Part shown: positions 50,010 through 59,725 of the stretch, one piece after another
How the letters are laid out: each line of letters starts with the position of its first letter
Position numbering within the stretch: position 1 is the stretch's first letter
Assembly: GCA_003506435.1 (NCBI GenBank)
Contig: DOAQ01000007.1
Span: 79,156-143,155, forward strand
DNA from: Prolixibacteraceae bacterium
GTDB lineage: Bacteria > Bacteroidota > Bacteroidia > Bacteroidales > Prolixibacteraceae
Length of the DNA stretch: 64,000 bases
Reading direction: 5' to 3'
Position numbers and translations under genes: made by a program
The notes under the pieces: model-generated
Database searches by the model: none
What the model was told of the DNA's origin: nothing
Seen by the model: the letters and a program-made list of their open reading frames with translations, nothing else

Positions 50010-53000
50010 TTATTTTTTTAGAAAAATAAATCTCCCGATTTTAGCAGTAGTATACCCCTGTGCTGAAGTGATGGTGAAACGCACCAGGTACATGCCCGAA
50101 CTCAGCGCCACATTGCTTTCCGAAGGCAACCATTTAAAGGGAATACTCTCCATCCCGTCGGAAGGGATCTGCTTTTCGATCAGATCAACACACTTTCCGC
50201 TGCGATCGAACAGTTCGATGGTTGCTGAAAATAAGCCGTCCGGCAAATTGTGGATAAACGAAAACCAAACGTAATCGGTAACCGGATTGGGATAGCAAAA
50301 CACTTCGCTAATACGGAAATCGCTGGTCACTACAAATTCGATGGTGGCTTCCGACGAATTGTTCACCACATCCCACACTTTCAGGGTCAGACTGTGTTTC
50401 CCAGGTTCCAGATCATTGACCGGAAAAACGATTTTTCCACTCTTGTAACTGTCGATATCCGATTCGTAATAATCATTCAATACAAAAATATTACTGTAAT
50501 CGTCATCGAGAAAAGCCGTTATGTCGTGTCCGATGCCCGTTCCCACGGTATTGATCCCGTTTTCGTCGGAAACCTCGGCAATCAGCAACGGACTGGCTCC
50601 CACTTTATCTCCCGATTGAAAAGAAGCATCATTCATATACATTTTTATTACCGGCCCTTCATTATCGGGAATAGTTGTTCCCGATGAACCGCCAATCAGA
50701 AAATCATCGAATGCCCCATGTGCATCTGTTTCTCCGTTATCGGCATAATAAATGATCTTTCCTTTGTCTATGCTGTATGAAATATCTTTCGGAACGATAA
50801 ACGAAAAACTGAATTTTCCGTTCGTCACACTTACATTTCCTTTATAAATAACATTATCCTGCATGGTAAATGTCATGGGATTTTGTCCCGCGTTTCCAAG
50901 CGTTTCAAGTTCAATCGCCTTATCGTAAACAATTGGAATTACCGTACCATTGAAATCGCTTTTCACATTCCCCTGATAGTTGGTCACACTGCCGGTGATG
51001 GTAATTTTCTCCAAAGCTGAAACTGTTTTGGTGAAATTTTCAGTGGATTGTTCGTTGATTGTTTCCGTTTTTACACTGAGTTTCGGATATGCCAGGCGGA
51101 GCGCCGGATCGGCCAACAGGGTAAAATTCCGTTTATTGATACCGGTGTTTGAACCCACTTTTGCAAGGCGCATTATATCGCCCATCCGAAGGTTTTCACC
51201 GTTCCCGTCTTTCTCAAAAACATGGTTATAAAAACTTTTTGTGAGGTTAAAATTCGCGTCAGAAAAGACCAGTCGGGTTGTCGAAAAAAGCCCGATTCCT
51301 CCCCCATTCGGATTGAATAAAATATGTTCGCCGGCTGACAGTTCGTCTTCATCAAAACGGCTGAATTCGCAGGTTGCCGTTACAAAAATGGGCAGGTTTT
51401 TGTAGTTCGACCAGGAATCGATCATGCTGATATCCAATACCTGTTCATCGGCCAGAAATTCTTCGTTCGCATGGCCAATATAATTCAAAACGAGAACGCC
51501 TTCTTTTACACGCTCGTTAATTGCATCGTTCACCTCCGGATACGTTGCCATTCCTGAGCTTGACTCCCGGCGATAAGCATCAAAATATATTTTGTCGGCA
51601 TAAAACGCCGGATAGTTTTGATCGACCAGATCGGCAATTTCTTCTGTTTGCTCCATGTGCAGGTTGGTGAAACCATCTGCATTATTTCCGTCGTCGCCAA
51701 TAAAGCAAACCACATTGCGCCACTTACCCAAAGCGTCGGCATTTACATAACTCTTTATTTTTGCGACAACTGCCGACGCTTCGCTAACGGTACGCGCCGG
51801 AATGCGGCCAATTCCCAAATCCTCCAAACCGGTATATCCGCCTTCATCGGGATCAAGCAACACGAAAAAGTCATCTGATACAAACGAACCAATCGGCGAC
51901 AACGATTCGGACGACTGATATGTCGGAACTAAATTATATCCTTTTTTACGAATGTCTTTATTATCGAAACTGCCGTCGCCAAAAAGCAAAACATATTTCA
52001 AGCCGTTTCCACCCGACGATTTTTCGTAGCACATGCGGATGAAATTCCGGATTCCGGCAACATCGGGTAATCCGGATGAAAATTCATTGTAAACCTGGTC
52101 GGTGGTATAAACCGCAACCGACATCTGGTCGTATCCGCGATGAAAATCGGCCAGTTCATTGGCCTGTTCCAAAAACCGGGGATGAGTTACTATTACAAAT
52201 TCAGCGATTGCGGCAGCATGTAAATTCTGATTTTCAATATTCCCGACTTTCTCAGGAACAGGAATATCTCCGGACGGATTAAAAGCCACAAACTCGCGAA
52301 GCTGGCTGGTTCCAACCACAAATTTCAGGTCGGTTCCCGAAAGCTCAACCGAAACAGACTTTGGTTGCAGATAGTTGCTCACATCCCATACTTTTGTGCC
52401 TGATGCCGCCTGTGCTATTTTATATTCTGTAACCGAACCATTTTTCACTGTCCGCACATCTCTGAACAGAAGTTGTGCACCGCTAAGCGCCAGTGTGCAC
52501 CTGCTGTTTACATCGATAAAGTCGATCCATGCCTCCGAATTGTCGGGCGTTGCCACATAATTTGTTTTTACACTTATTGTTGCACCTGAAAGCACTTTGT
52601 CCTTTCTTAAATTTCCAGGTCGTCCGTACATTGATTCCGGATCTTCCAGCGACAAACCATAATAATTGATTTCGCCCACCAAAAGACTGTTCACAAAGAC
52701 ATTCATTTTGCTTGAAGAAGAAGATCTTCCGATTGTCTGGATAAATAATTTCAGGGTATCTGTTTCGATTCGGTTCGCGAAATTAAAACTAAACATTCTT
52801 TCCTGTCCTTTTGTATGTTTGTTGCTGTACCAGCTTGCCCCCGAATTGATCAGGTTGGATTCTTCACTTTCATGCACCAGGTAGCAATCATATTCTGCAA
52901 CCTGCTTTTCCGGAGTAGCTGACGGCCTGGCTTCATTCTGGATCAACAGGTTATTTCCCGTATCGGTCAAAAAATAAAAAGCTTTATCCGAAAAAGAATT

Positions 53001-53765
53001 TTGCTGGTGCACAAACATTTTCGTCGAAGTATCATACGCCCATTTTATCGTGCCGGTCGAATAGAAAAACAAACAATCGGTATTGCTTCCGTCTTTCGAA
53101 TGCCAAACAGCGATTTGCTGCAAATCATCAGAAAACGGTTCATTGTTCATCACGGGCAACATGTACCCGCCATTGCCAAAAACATTTACCTGTGCAGGAT
53201 TAGCAAAACCCCATGACTGCAAATCGCTGTATTTTATTTTATGAATTCCGCTTTGCGAGGTTGCTATTTTCAACCATTTGCCTGAAGATAAAACTGAACT
53301 TTGGCTCCAAACTACCTGTGCTTTTGCCGATTTTAACTGCGATTCAGTCTCTGTAATTTCAAGCTGAAACGAATCAACCCGAAATAGTTGTCCATCTTTT
53401 TTTACAAACGGAACCAGTTCTATTTGCAGGTATTTTTCTTTTCCTGAATTAAAAAAGTGATAACTGAACTTTATTTCTTCTGAAAAAGAACCCGCCAACT
53501 CAATCGGAACGCCATCCAATGCCGATAGCTTCGGGTTGACGAACTGAGCCGAAGAAACAAGTTGCTCCACTTTGATGGTTTCAAAATAACAAGGAATTGA
53601 ACTTCGATCCGACTTTACCGAACCGGTAAAATCAGGCCATACAAAATGTTCTGTCGCATACACAATATTTCGGGGGACAGTCCAGTTTATTGTACGGTCA
53701 ACATTTTCGGCCTGAAGCTGAAAAATGCTTGTGCAAAAGAAAAAGTAAAGTAAAAAGTTCTTCAT
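50010..53765 (-). CDS. porU: T9SS C25-type sortase/signal peptidase PorU
   Basis: 1251 residues with a signal peptide (MKNFLLYFFFCTSIFQLQAE). The gingipain-type C25 domain lies in the middle; the catalytic Cys799 is in FVTATCEFSRFDEDELSAGE and His765 is in LVLNYIGHANEEFLADE. The C-terminal part has Ig-like domains and ends in the T9SS-type CTD pattern (FCYPNPVTDYVWFSF... GMYLVRFTITSAQGYTTAKI). PorU removes the CTD of secreted cargo and attaches A-LPS to it at the cell surface. It is upstream of porV and divergent from gldJ, a conserved T9SS order. Confidence 0.93.
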   Translation of the reverse strand: MKNFLLYFFFCTSIFQLQAENVDRTINWTVPRNIVYATEHFVWPDFTGSVKSDRSSIPCYFETIKVEQLVSSAQFVNPKLSALDGVPIELAGSFSEEIKFSYHFFNSGKEKYLQIELVPFVKKDGQLFRVDSFQLEITETESQLKSAKAQVVWSQSSVLSSGKWLKIATSQSGIHKIKYSDLQSWGFANPAQVNVFGNGGYMLPVMNNEPFSDDLQQIAVWHSKDGSNTDCLFFYSTGTIKWAYDTSTKMFVHQQNSFSDKAFYFLTDTGNNLLIQNEARPSATPEKQVAEYDCYLVHESEESNLINSGASWYSNKHTKGQERMFSFNFANRIETDTLKLFIQTIGRSSSSSKMNVFVNSLLVGEINYYGLSLEDPESMYGRPGNLRKDKVLSGATISVKTNYVATPDNSEAWIDFIDVNSRCTLALSGAQLLFRDVRTVKNGSVTEYKIAQAASGTKVWDVSNYLQPKSVSVELSGTDLKFVVGTSQLREFVAFNPSGDIPVPEKVGNIENQNLHAAAIAEFVIVTHPRFLEQANELADFHRGYDQMSVAVYTTDQVYNEFSSGLPDVAGIRNFIRMCYEKSSGGNGLKYVLLFGDGSFDNKDIRKKGYNLVPTYQSSESLSPIGSFVSDDFFVLLDPDEGGYTGLEDLGIGRIPARTVSEASAVVAKIKSYVNADALGKWRNVVCFIGDDGNNADGFTNLHMEQTEEIADLVDQNYPAFYADKIYFDAYRRESSSGMATYPEVNDAINERVKEGVLVLNYIGHANEEFLADEQVLDISMIDSWSNYKNLPIFVTATCEFSRFDEDELSAGEHILFNPNGGGIGLFSTTRLVFSDANFNLTKSFYNHVFEKDGNGENLRMGDIMRLAKVGSNTGINKRNFTLLADPALRLAYPKLSVKTETINEQSTENFTKTVSALEKITITGSVTNYQGNVKSDFNGTVIPIVYDKAIELETLGNAGQNPMTFTMQDNVIYKGNVSVTNGKFSFSFIVPKDISYSIDKGKIIYYADNGETDAHGAFDDFLIGGSSGTTIPDNEGPVIKMYMNDASFQSGDKVGASPLLIAEVSDENGINTVGTGIGHDITAFLDDDYSNIFVLNDYYESDIDSYKSGKIVFPVNDLEPGKHSLTLKVWDVVNNSSEATIEFVVTSDFRISEVFCYPNPVTDYVWFSFIHNLPDGLFSATIELFDRSGKCVDLIEKQIPSDGMESIPFKWLPSESNVALSSGMYLVRFTITSAQGYTTAKIGRFIFLKK

Positions 53766-53958
53766 CCGTCAAAGTTCTGTAAAATATTCTGGCACCTAAT
53801 TAACGATGCGTATTGTGTTATATTGTAACATCGACAGATCAAAAAAAGTCATTTTTTTCAGACAAAACACAAAAATGCACTGTAAAAATACAAACAGGAC
53901 AGCGGATATGACTGAAAAAAGAATAATTCGGCGGGCAATAAGAATTGAACAATTTAGT

Positions 53959-53966
53959 TATATTTG
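53959..53966 (+). promoter_or_regulatory. Candidate -7 box before gldJ
   Basis: TATATTTG fits TAnnTTTG and stands 35 bases before the gldJ ATG. The -33 element is weak. The box lies inside a 68-codon open frame (53806-54012) that I do not regard as a gene. Confidence 0.45.
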
Positions 53967-54001
53967 TGAGTGCTTATTTTTTAAACTGAAATTGAATTAC
54001 A

Positions 54002-55450
54002 ATGAAATTTAAAGCCATATTAATAATAGGGTTTGCAGCTCTTGTAACAGGATGTGGAATACTTGGAGGAGGCAAAAAAAATGATGTTTCCAGCACAACC
54101 GGATGGGAATACAACAATCCGGACAATGGTGGTTTTCTGTCCGATAACGGATATCAGCAGGAAACAGGGCCCGGCCTCGTTTTTATTCAGGGTGGAACCT
54201 TTACCATGGGACGTGTTGAACAGGATGTAATGTATTCCTGGAATAATTCTCTCCGCAGGGTAACAGTTGCTTCTTTTTATATGGATGAAACAGAAGTATC
54301 AAACCTCGATTACCGGGAATATCTTTACTGGTTGCAAAGGGTCTACCCCGGCAATCCTGAAAAGTATCACGGAGCGCTTCCCGACACATTGGTATGGCGC
54401 GAAGAACTGGCATACAACGAACCATATATTGAAAATTACCTTCGCCATCCGGCATACGGCGATTATCCGGTTGTTGGTGTAAACTGGCTTCAGGCCGATG
54501 CCTATTGCAAATGGAGAACGGACCGGGTAAATGAACAAGTTCTGATTTCACGCGGTGTTCTTACCGCCGATGCTGCACAGAGTGGACAGAACATATTTAC
54601 CACCGACACATATCTCGCCGGTTTATATCAGGGGAGCGAAGGGAAACGCCCCTACGAAGATGCCAGCGGAAATAACCGCCGCATTCGATGGGAAGATGGA
54701 TTGCTGTTGCCCAGCTACCGTTTGCCTACCGAAGCAGAATGGGAATATGCAGCCTACGCGTTGCTGGAAAATACAGACGGAGAATTATTGACAGACCGCA
54801 AAATTTATCCATGGAACGGAACGTATCTGAGAGATGCAGATAAGAAAAACCGTGGGAAAATGATGGCCAATTTCACCCGTGGTCGTGGCGATATGATGGG
54901 TATGGCCGGTGCATTGAATGACAATGCCGATATTACTGCCCCTGTTAATTCATACCAGCCAAACGATTACGGTTTGTATTGCATGGCTGGAAACGTTAAC
55001 GAATGGGTGTATGATGTTTATCGTCCGCTTTCATCGGAAGACGTTGCTGAATTCCAGCCATTCCGTGGAAATGTTTTCACCAAATACAAAACCGACGCTG
55101 AAGGAAAACTGATTCGTGATCAATACGGAGAACTGGTTAAAGATACTATTGCCGACTACCGTAACTTCAGGGATGGCGATTACAGTTCACAAATTATTGA
55201 AGGAAATGAAAACTGGAATAGTGTCAGCGATAAGTTGAAAACTGATGACATGTACATCATGGCCAAAAAACCCGGAGAGTTCTCTTCTCTGATTACCGAC
55301 GAAGCCCGCATTTACAAAGGTGGTTCATGGAAAGACCGTCCCTACTGGCTCATTCCCGGAACACGCCGTTGGATGCCCCAAACTGAAGCAAGCAACGACC
55401 TTGGGTTCCGTTGTGCAATGACCCGGGTTGGAAGCACTGAAGGATTATAA
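54002..55450 (+). CDS. gldJ: Gliding/T9SS lipoprotein GldJ (SUMF1/FGE-fold)
   Basis: 482 residues. Lipoprotein signal with lipobox VTGC, Cys18. The FGE-sulfatase-like fold is seen in FIQGGTFTMGRVEQDVMYSW, SFYMDETEVSNLDYREYLYW, PVVGVNWLQADAYCKWRTDR and SYRLPTEAEWEYAAYALLEN, and in the C-terminal GLYCMAGNVNEWVYDVYRPL and DLGFRCAMTRVG. The FGE catalytic cysteines are not needed by this structural group. GldJ is essential for T9SS/gliding in Flavobacterium, and its position beside porU-porV is the conserved one. A GldK-type paralogue is possible, but position favours GldJ. Confidence 0.88.
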   Translation: MKFKAILIIGFAALVTGCGILGGGKKNDVSSTTGWEYNNPDNGGFLSDNGYQQETGPGLVFIQGGTFTMGRVEQDVMYSWNNSLRRVTVASFYMDETEVSNLDYREYLYWLQRVYPGNPEKYHGALPDTLVWREELAYNEPYIENYLRHPAYGDYPVVGVNWLQADAYCKWRTDRVNEQVLISRGVLTADAAQSGQNIFTTDTYLAGLYQGSEGKRPYEDASGNNRRIRWEDGLLLPSYRLPTEAEWEYAAYALLENTDGELLTDRKIYPWNGTYLRDADKKNRGKMMANFTRGRGDMMGMAGALNDNADITAPVNSYQPNDYGLYCMAGNVNEWVYDVYRPLSSEDVAEFQPFRGNVFTKYKTDAEGKLIRDQYGELVKDTIADYRNFRDGDYSSQIIEGNENWNSVSDKLKTDDMYIMAKKPGEFSSLITDEARIYKGGSWKDRPYWLIPGTRRWMPQTEASNDLGFRCAMTRVGSTEGL

Positions 55451-55470
55451 TCTGATAAAAAATACATAGT

Positions 55471-55505
55471 AAAACCTCATTTGAAAAAATGGGGTTTTCT
55501 TTTTC
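55471..55505 (+). terminator. Terminator of gldJ
   Basis: AAAACCTCATTT pairs with AAATGGGGTTTT (wobble in the middle), followed by CTTTTTC. It ends just before murF (ATG at 55514) and runs over an earlier TTG start that an automatic caller might choose for murF. Confidence 0.7.
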
Positions 55506-55513
55506 AAAAAAAT

Positions 55514-56803
55514 ATGGAAATAGAACAATTACACCGGCTTTTTGAGCAACATCCCCATATATCGACCGATACGCGAAAAATTATTCCCAACAGCATCTTC
55601 TTTGCTTTGAAAGGGGCAAATTTCAATGGTAATCAATTTGCTGTACAAGCTCTTAAAAGTGGTGCTGCCTATGCAGTCATTGATGAAGTTCCTGCCGAAA
55701 AAAACGAACGGCTAATTGAAGTGAAAGATTCGCTGAAATGCCTGCAGCAACTGGCTGCCTTCCACCGGAAAAAACTGGGCACACCGATATTGGCGATTAC
55801 CGGCACCAATGGAAAAACCACTACCAAGGAACTTACTGCCGCGGTTTTGTCTATGAAATATAAACTCTGTTTCACGCAAGGTAACCTGAATAATCATATT
55901 GGCGTACCGCTGACATTGCTTCAGATGGATTCGTCAACAGAAATGGCTGTGATTGAAATGGGAGCCAACCATCCCGGAGAAATTGATGCACTGTGTCAAA
56001 TTGCCGCTCCTGATTTTGGACTGATTACCAATGTCGGCAAAGCGCATCTCGAAGGCTTCGGTTCGTTTGAAGGAGTGGTGCAGACCAAAACCGAATTATA
56101 CCGTTTTCTGAAGACAAAAAACGGCAAATGTTTTGTCAATGCCGGTGATCCGGTTTTAAATGATCAAGCGAAAGAACTGGACCATATAAGTTACGGGAAA
56201 TCGGGTGACATTTTTATGCAGGGAGAACCGGCATCAACCGATTACTTTGTGGTGGCAAAAGTGTTATTCCCCAAAGGCTGGTTATACCTGAAATCAAAAC
56301 TCATCGGATCATACAACTTCGACAATATTCTGGCAGCGGCTTGCATCGGTCATTACTTTCAGGTTGACCCATTGCTCATTCAAAAAGCAATTGAAAACTA
56401 CACACCATCGAATAACCGTTCGCAATTGATTGAAACCGGGGCCAACAAAATTATTATGGATGCGTACAATGCCAACCCGACCAGCATGATGGCCTCCCTG
56501 CATAATTTTATTTCGATCCGTCATCCGCAGAAAGTTTTAATACTGGGCGACATGCTCGAACTGGGGCAGGAATCGGAATCCGAACATCAGAAGATTGTTG
56601 ATTTTATTTCTGAAAATGAATTTGAACAAGTTTTTCTGGTCGGAAAAAATTTCAGTAAAACCAGCGACAGACAAAAAACAAAGAAGTTCGACAATGCCGA
56701 ACTTCTTACTGACTACCTAACTAAACAACCGCTTGAAAACAAGTTAATTCTAATAAAAGGTTCACGAGGTATTTCGCTTGAAAAAACCCTCGGAAACCTT
56801 TGA
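55514..56803 (+). CDS. murF: UDP-N-acetylmuramoyl-tripeptide--D-alanyl-D-alanine ligase
   Basis: 429 residues from the ATG at 55514 (MEIEQLHRLFEQHPHISTDT); an upstream TTG falls in the gldJ terminator. P-loop AITGTNGKTTTKELTAAVLS, then GNLNNHIGVPLTLLQMDSST, VIEMGANHPGEIDALCQIAA, ITNVGKAHLEGFGSFEGVVQ and the C-terminal domain IMDAYNANPTSMMASLHNFI. It adds D-Ala-D-Ala in peptidoglycan precursor synthesis in the cytoplasm. It follows gldJ on the same strand, an order also known in Flavobacteria. Confidence 0.95.
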   Translation: MEIEQLHRLFEQHPHISTDTRKIIPNSIFFALKGANFNGNQFAVQALKSGAAYAVIDEVPAEKNERLIEVKDSLKCLQQLAAFHRKKLGTPILAITGTNGKTTTKELTAAVLSMKYKLCFTQGNLNNHIGVPLTLLQMDSSTEMAVIEMGANHPGEIDALCQIAAPDFGLITNVGKAHLEGFGSFEGVVQTKTELYRFLKTKNGKCFVNAGDPVLNDQAKELDHISYGKSGDIFMQGEPASTDYFVVAKVLFPKGWLYLKSKLIGSYNFDNILAAACIGHYFQVDPLLIQKAIENYTPSNNRSQLIETGANKIIMDAYNANPTSMMASLHNFISIRHPQKVLILGDMLELGQESESEHQKIVDFISENEFEQVFLVGKNFSKTSDRQKTKKFDNAELLTDYLTKQPLENKLILIKGSRGISLEKTLGNL

Positions 56804-56830
56804 GCAATCTATTCTGACTATGAATATTTT

Positions 56831-57199
56831 TTAGTTTACCGGTTTTTCAACCTTTAAAACTTCTGAAATTGCCTGTACAAAAGTGCTTTTTGGCAAAGCG
56901 CCCATAGCCATCTGCGGTTGGCCTTCCGTAGGTACAAACAATAACGAAGGTATACTTTGAATGCCAAACATTGCTGAAAGTTCGCGCTGCTCTTCAGTAT
57001 TTACTTTATAAATTTTGAGACTGTCGCCGTATTCTTTCTGAAGTTCCTCCAACAATGGGGCAACCATTTTGCACGGACCACACCAGTCTGCATAAAAATC
57101 GATTAAACACGGTGTGCTGCCTTCGTATTTCCAATCCTTATTTTGTTCAAAATTGAAAACTTTCGCTTTGAATGTTTCTTTGGTTAAATGCTCTAACAT
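56831..57199 (-). CDS. trxA: Thioredoxin
   Basis: 122 residues. The CGPC motif is in YADWCGPCKMVAPLLEELQK (Cys40 and Cys43), the cis-Pro in FGIQSIPSLLFVPTEGQPQM, with the usual helices after. Cytoplasmic disulfide reductase. Convergent with murF, 27 bases between the stops, with no clear terminator. Confidence 0.93.
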   Translation of the reverse strand: MLEHLTKETFKAKVFNFEQNKDWKYEGSTPCLIDFYADWCGPCKMVAPLLEELQKEYGDSLKIYKVNTEEQRELSAMFGIQSIPSLLFVPTEGQPQMAMGALPKSTFVQAISEVLKVEKPVN

Positions 57200-57310
57200 G
57201 ACTTATTTTTTAAAATTATACAAATATACATATTTATGCATGTATTCATATCAAGTATTGTGCCGAAAAAAATCGAATGAAAAATGAATGTGGAACAAAA
57301 CAAATAATTG

Positions 57311-57318
57311 TAATTTTG
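57311..57318 (+). promoter_or_regulatory. Candidate promoter of the cca-type gene
   Basis: TAATTTTG fits TAnnTTTG; TGTG eighteen bases upstream is a weak -33 (3 of 4 bases). It lies 66 bases before the start. Confidence 0.45.
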
Positions 57319-57384
57319 TCACGGACTTAAACAAATTGTCATATCTAATTATTTGCATGTTTAAAGTCCATTTGATATTTTAAA

Positions 57385-58794
57385 ATGAAAGAATACTTAA
57401 AAGACCCAATATTTACAGTTATTTCAGAGGTAGCAGATAAAAACGGCCTTGAAACTTACGTGATCGGCGGTTTTGTCAGGGATTTAATTCTGAACCGCCC
57501 ATCGCCCGATATCGATATTGTTACCATCGGCAGTGGAATTGACCTTGCCCAAAAAGTTGCCAAAACACTGAAGCCAGCGCCAGCCGTCAGTGTTTTTAAG
57601 AATTTCGGCACGGCCATGTTAAAATACGGCGAACTGGAAATTGAATTTGTTGGCGCCCGCAGGGAATCGTACCAACGCGACTCGCGCAAACCAATTATTG
57701 AAGACGGCACCCTGGAAGACGACCAAAACCGGCGCGATTTCACCATCAACGCCATGGCGATTTGCCTCAACCACGACCGCTTCGGAGAATTGGTCGACCC
57801 CTTTGACGGGTTGGCAGACATTCAACGGAAAATCATCCGTACTCCGCTTGACCCGGTCATTACTTTTTCTGACGACCCGCTGCGCATGATGCGTGCCATC
57901 CGCTTCTCCAACCAACTGGATTTCATGATTGAAGAATCGACCCTTCAGGCAATCACTCAGAATAAAGAACGGATACAAATTGTTTCGAAAGAGCGGATCA
58001 TGACCGAGCTGAATAAAATTATAATGACGAAGAAGCCTTCCGTTGGATTTAAGTTGCTCGAAAAAACCGGCTTGCTCGAAATTATTTTTCCTGAATTACA
58101 CCGGATGAAAGGGCAGGAAGAAAAAAATGGGATTGGACACAAAGATAATTTTTATCACACACTGGAAGTACTCGACCGGCTGGCGCCCAACTCAAAGAAC
58201 CTCTGGTTACGCTGGTCTGCCCTGCTCCACGATATTGCCAAACCGGCAACCAAAAAATTCTCAGGTAAGCTGGGCTGGACCTTTCACGGACATAATTTCA
58301 TCGGCGCGAAGATGGTGCCGGGTATATTCAAACGGATGAAACTTCCGCTGAATGAGAAAATGAAATTTGTTGAAAAAATGGTGCAACTGCACATGCGCCC
58401 CATCGTTCTTTCGGAAGAAGAAGTAACCGATTCTGCCGTTCGACGTTTGCTTTTCGAAGCGGGTGACGATATTGACGAACTGATGACACTTTGCGAAGCT
58501 GATATCACGTCGAAAAACCAGGAAAAAGTAGTTCGCTACATGAATAATTTCAGGCTGGTACGCGAAAAACTGAAAGATCTGGAAGAACGCGACCACATCC
58601 GCAATTTCCAGCCACCCGTTACAGGCGAAATTATCATGGAAGTTTTTGACCTGACTCCCTGCCGCGAAGTCGGAACCATAAAAGATGCCATAAAAGATGC
58701 CATCCTCGACGGAATAATCCACAACGATTATGAAGAAGCATATCAATTTATGCTAAAAAAAGGAGAAGAACTGGGGTTGAAACCGGCGAAATAA
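57385..58794 (+). CDS. cca: CCA tRNA nucleotidyltransferase/poly(A) polymerase with HD domain
   Basis: 469 residues. Class II nucleotidyltransferase head: YVIGGFVRDLILNRPSPDID with the G-G and VRD motifs and the Asp-x-Asp; then GTLEDDQNRRDFTINAMAIC, and DDPLRMMRAIRFSNQLDFMI (the neck region). A C-terminal HD domain (SALLHDIAKPATKKFSGKLG and AKMVPGIFKRMKL) is present, as in Bacteroidota tRNA-maturing enzymes that also have phosphohydrolase activity. It adds or repairs the CCA end of tRNAs. Confidence 0.92.
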   Translation: MKEYLKDPIFTVISEVADKNGLETYVIGGFVRDLILNRPSPDIDIVTIGSGIDLAQKVAKTLKPAPAVSVFKNFGTAMLKYGELEIEFVGARRESYQRDSRKPIIEDGTLEDDQNRRDFTINAMAICLNHDRFGELVDPFDGLADIQRKIIRTPLDPVITFSDDPLRMMRAIRFSNQLDFMIEESTLQAITQNKERIQIVSKERIMTELNKIIMTKKPSVGFKLLEKTGLLEIIFPELHRMKGQEEKNGIGHKDNFYHTLEVLDRLAPNSKNLWLRWSALLHDIAKPATKKFSGKLGWTFHGHNFIGAKMVPGIFKRMKLPLNEKMKFVEKMVQLHMRPIVLSEEEVTDSAVRRLLFEAGDDIDELMTLCEADITSKNQEKVVRYMNNFRLVREKLKDLEERDHIRNFQPPVTGEIIMEVFDLTPCREVGTIKDAIKDAILDGIIHNDYEEAYQFMLKKGEELGLKPAK

Positions 58795-58799
58795 CAAAA

Positions 58800-58836
58800 T
58801 TAAACCTGACAGGATTCGAAATCCTGTCAGGTTTAA
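58800..58836. terminator. 17-bp perfect palindrome between cca and panB
   Basis: The stem 58800-58816 pairs without mismatch with 58820-58836, three bases of loop (CGA); the core reads CCTGACAGGATT. It lies between convergent stops (58794 and 58840). It resembles the repeat 'aacctgacaggtttcaaaaacctgtcaggttt' that is scattered in Bacteroidota; a terminator role is likely even without a long T run. Confidence 0.75.
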
Positions 58837-58839
58837 TCG

Positions 58840-59655
58840 TCAATATTGTTCTTTTTCGTTCGGGAAACTACGCGATTTTACATCTTCCACATAATTCCCC
58901 ACGGCGCCTTTAATTTCAGCAGCAAGATTGTGGTACCTGCGCAAAAAACGTGGAGAAAATTCCTGGGTAATTCCCAGCATATCATGCAAAACAAGCACTT
59001 GTCCATCAACGCCTCCACCGGCGCCAATACCAATGATCGGAATTTTCAACTCACTGGCCACCTGTTCACCCAACACGGCAGGAATTTTTTCGAGCACAAT
59101 TCCGAAACATCCCGCTTCTTCCAGAAGATGTGCATCAGAAAGTAATTTTTCCGCTTCGGCTTCCTCTTTTGCACGAACAGAATAGGTTCCAAATCGATGA
59201 ATCGACTGCGGCATCAGACCCAAATGCCCCATGATGGGAATTCCGGCTGACAAAATGCGGTTTACCGATTCGAGCACTTCGGCTCCGCCTTCCAGTTTAA
59301 CAGCGTCGGCAGCCGTTTCTTTCATGATTCGAATGGCCGATTGCAGCGCTTCTTTTGAATTTCCCTGATACGTCCCGAAAGGAAGGTCGACAACCACCAA
59401 AGCCCGTTTCACCGCTTTTACAACGGAAGTACCGTGATAAATCATGTGGTCGAGAGTGATCGGAAGCGTAGTTTCATTTCCGGCCATCACATTGGAAGCC
59501 GAATCTCCAACCAGAATTACATCCACCCCGGCTTCATCAACCAGTCTGGCCATACTGTAATCGTAAGCTGTAAGCATGGAAATTTTCTCCCCCTTCAGCT
59601 TCATTTCCGACAACACATGGGTTGTCACTCTTTTTATTTCTTTATGTACTGACAT
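58840..59655 (-). CDS. panB: 3-methyl-2-oxobutanoate hydroxymethyltransferase
   Basis: 271 residues, normal length. Motifs are MLTAYDYSMARLVDEAGVDV, ILVGDSASNVMAGNETTLPI with the metal Asp, HGTSVVKAVKRALVVVDLPF, AVKLEGGAEVLESVNRILSA, MGHLGLMPQSIHRFGTYSVR and PIIGIGAGGGVDGQVLVLHD. It makes ketopantoate, the first step to pantothenate and CoA. No other pan genes are near. Confidence 0.95.
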   Translation of the reverse strand: MSVHKEIKRVTTHVLSEMKLKGEKISMLTAYDYSMARLVDEAGVDVILVGDSASNVMAGNETTLPITLDHMIYHGTSVVKAVKRALVVVDLPFGTYQGNSKEALQSAIRIMKETAADAVKLEGGAEVLESVNRILSAGIPIMGHLGLMPQSIHRFGTYSVRAKEEAEAEKLLSDAHLLEEAGCFGIVLEKIPAVLGEQVASELKIPIIGIGAGGGVDGQVLVLHDMLGITQEFSPRFLRRYHNLAAEIKGAVGNYVEDVKSRSFPNEKEQY

Positions 59656-59725
59656 CGTATTTTTCTTTTATCAGTACAAAGTAAACAACTTTTCATCGAA
59701 CGAGACAAACAAGCAGGCTTGTAAA

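Noticed and set aside
53806..54012. 68-codon frame before gldJ
   Set aside because: It overlaps the gldJ start and its likely promoter box; composition is that of intergenic DNA.
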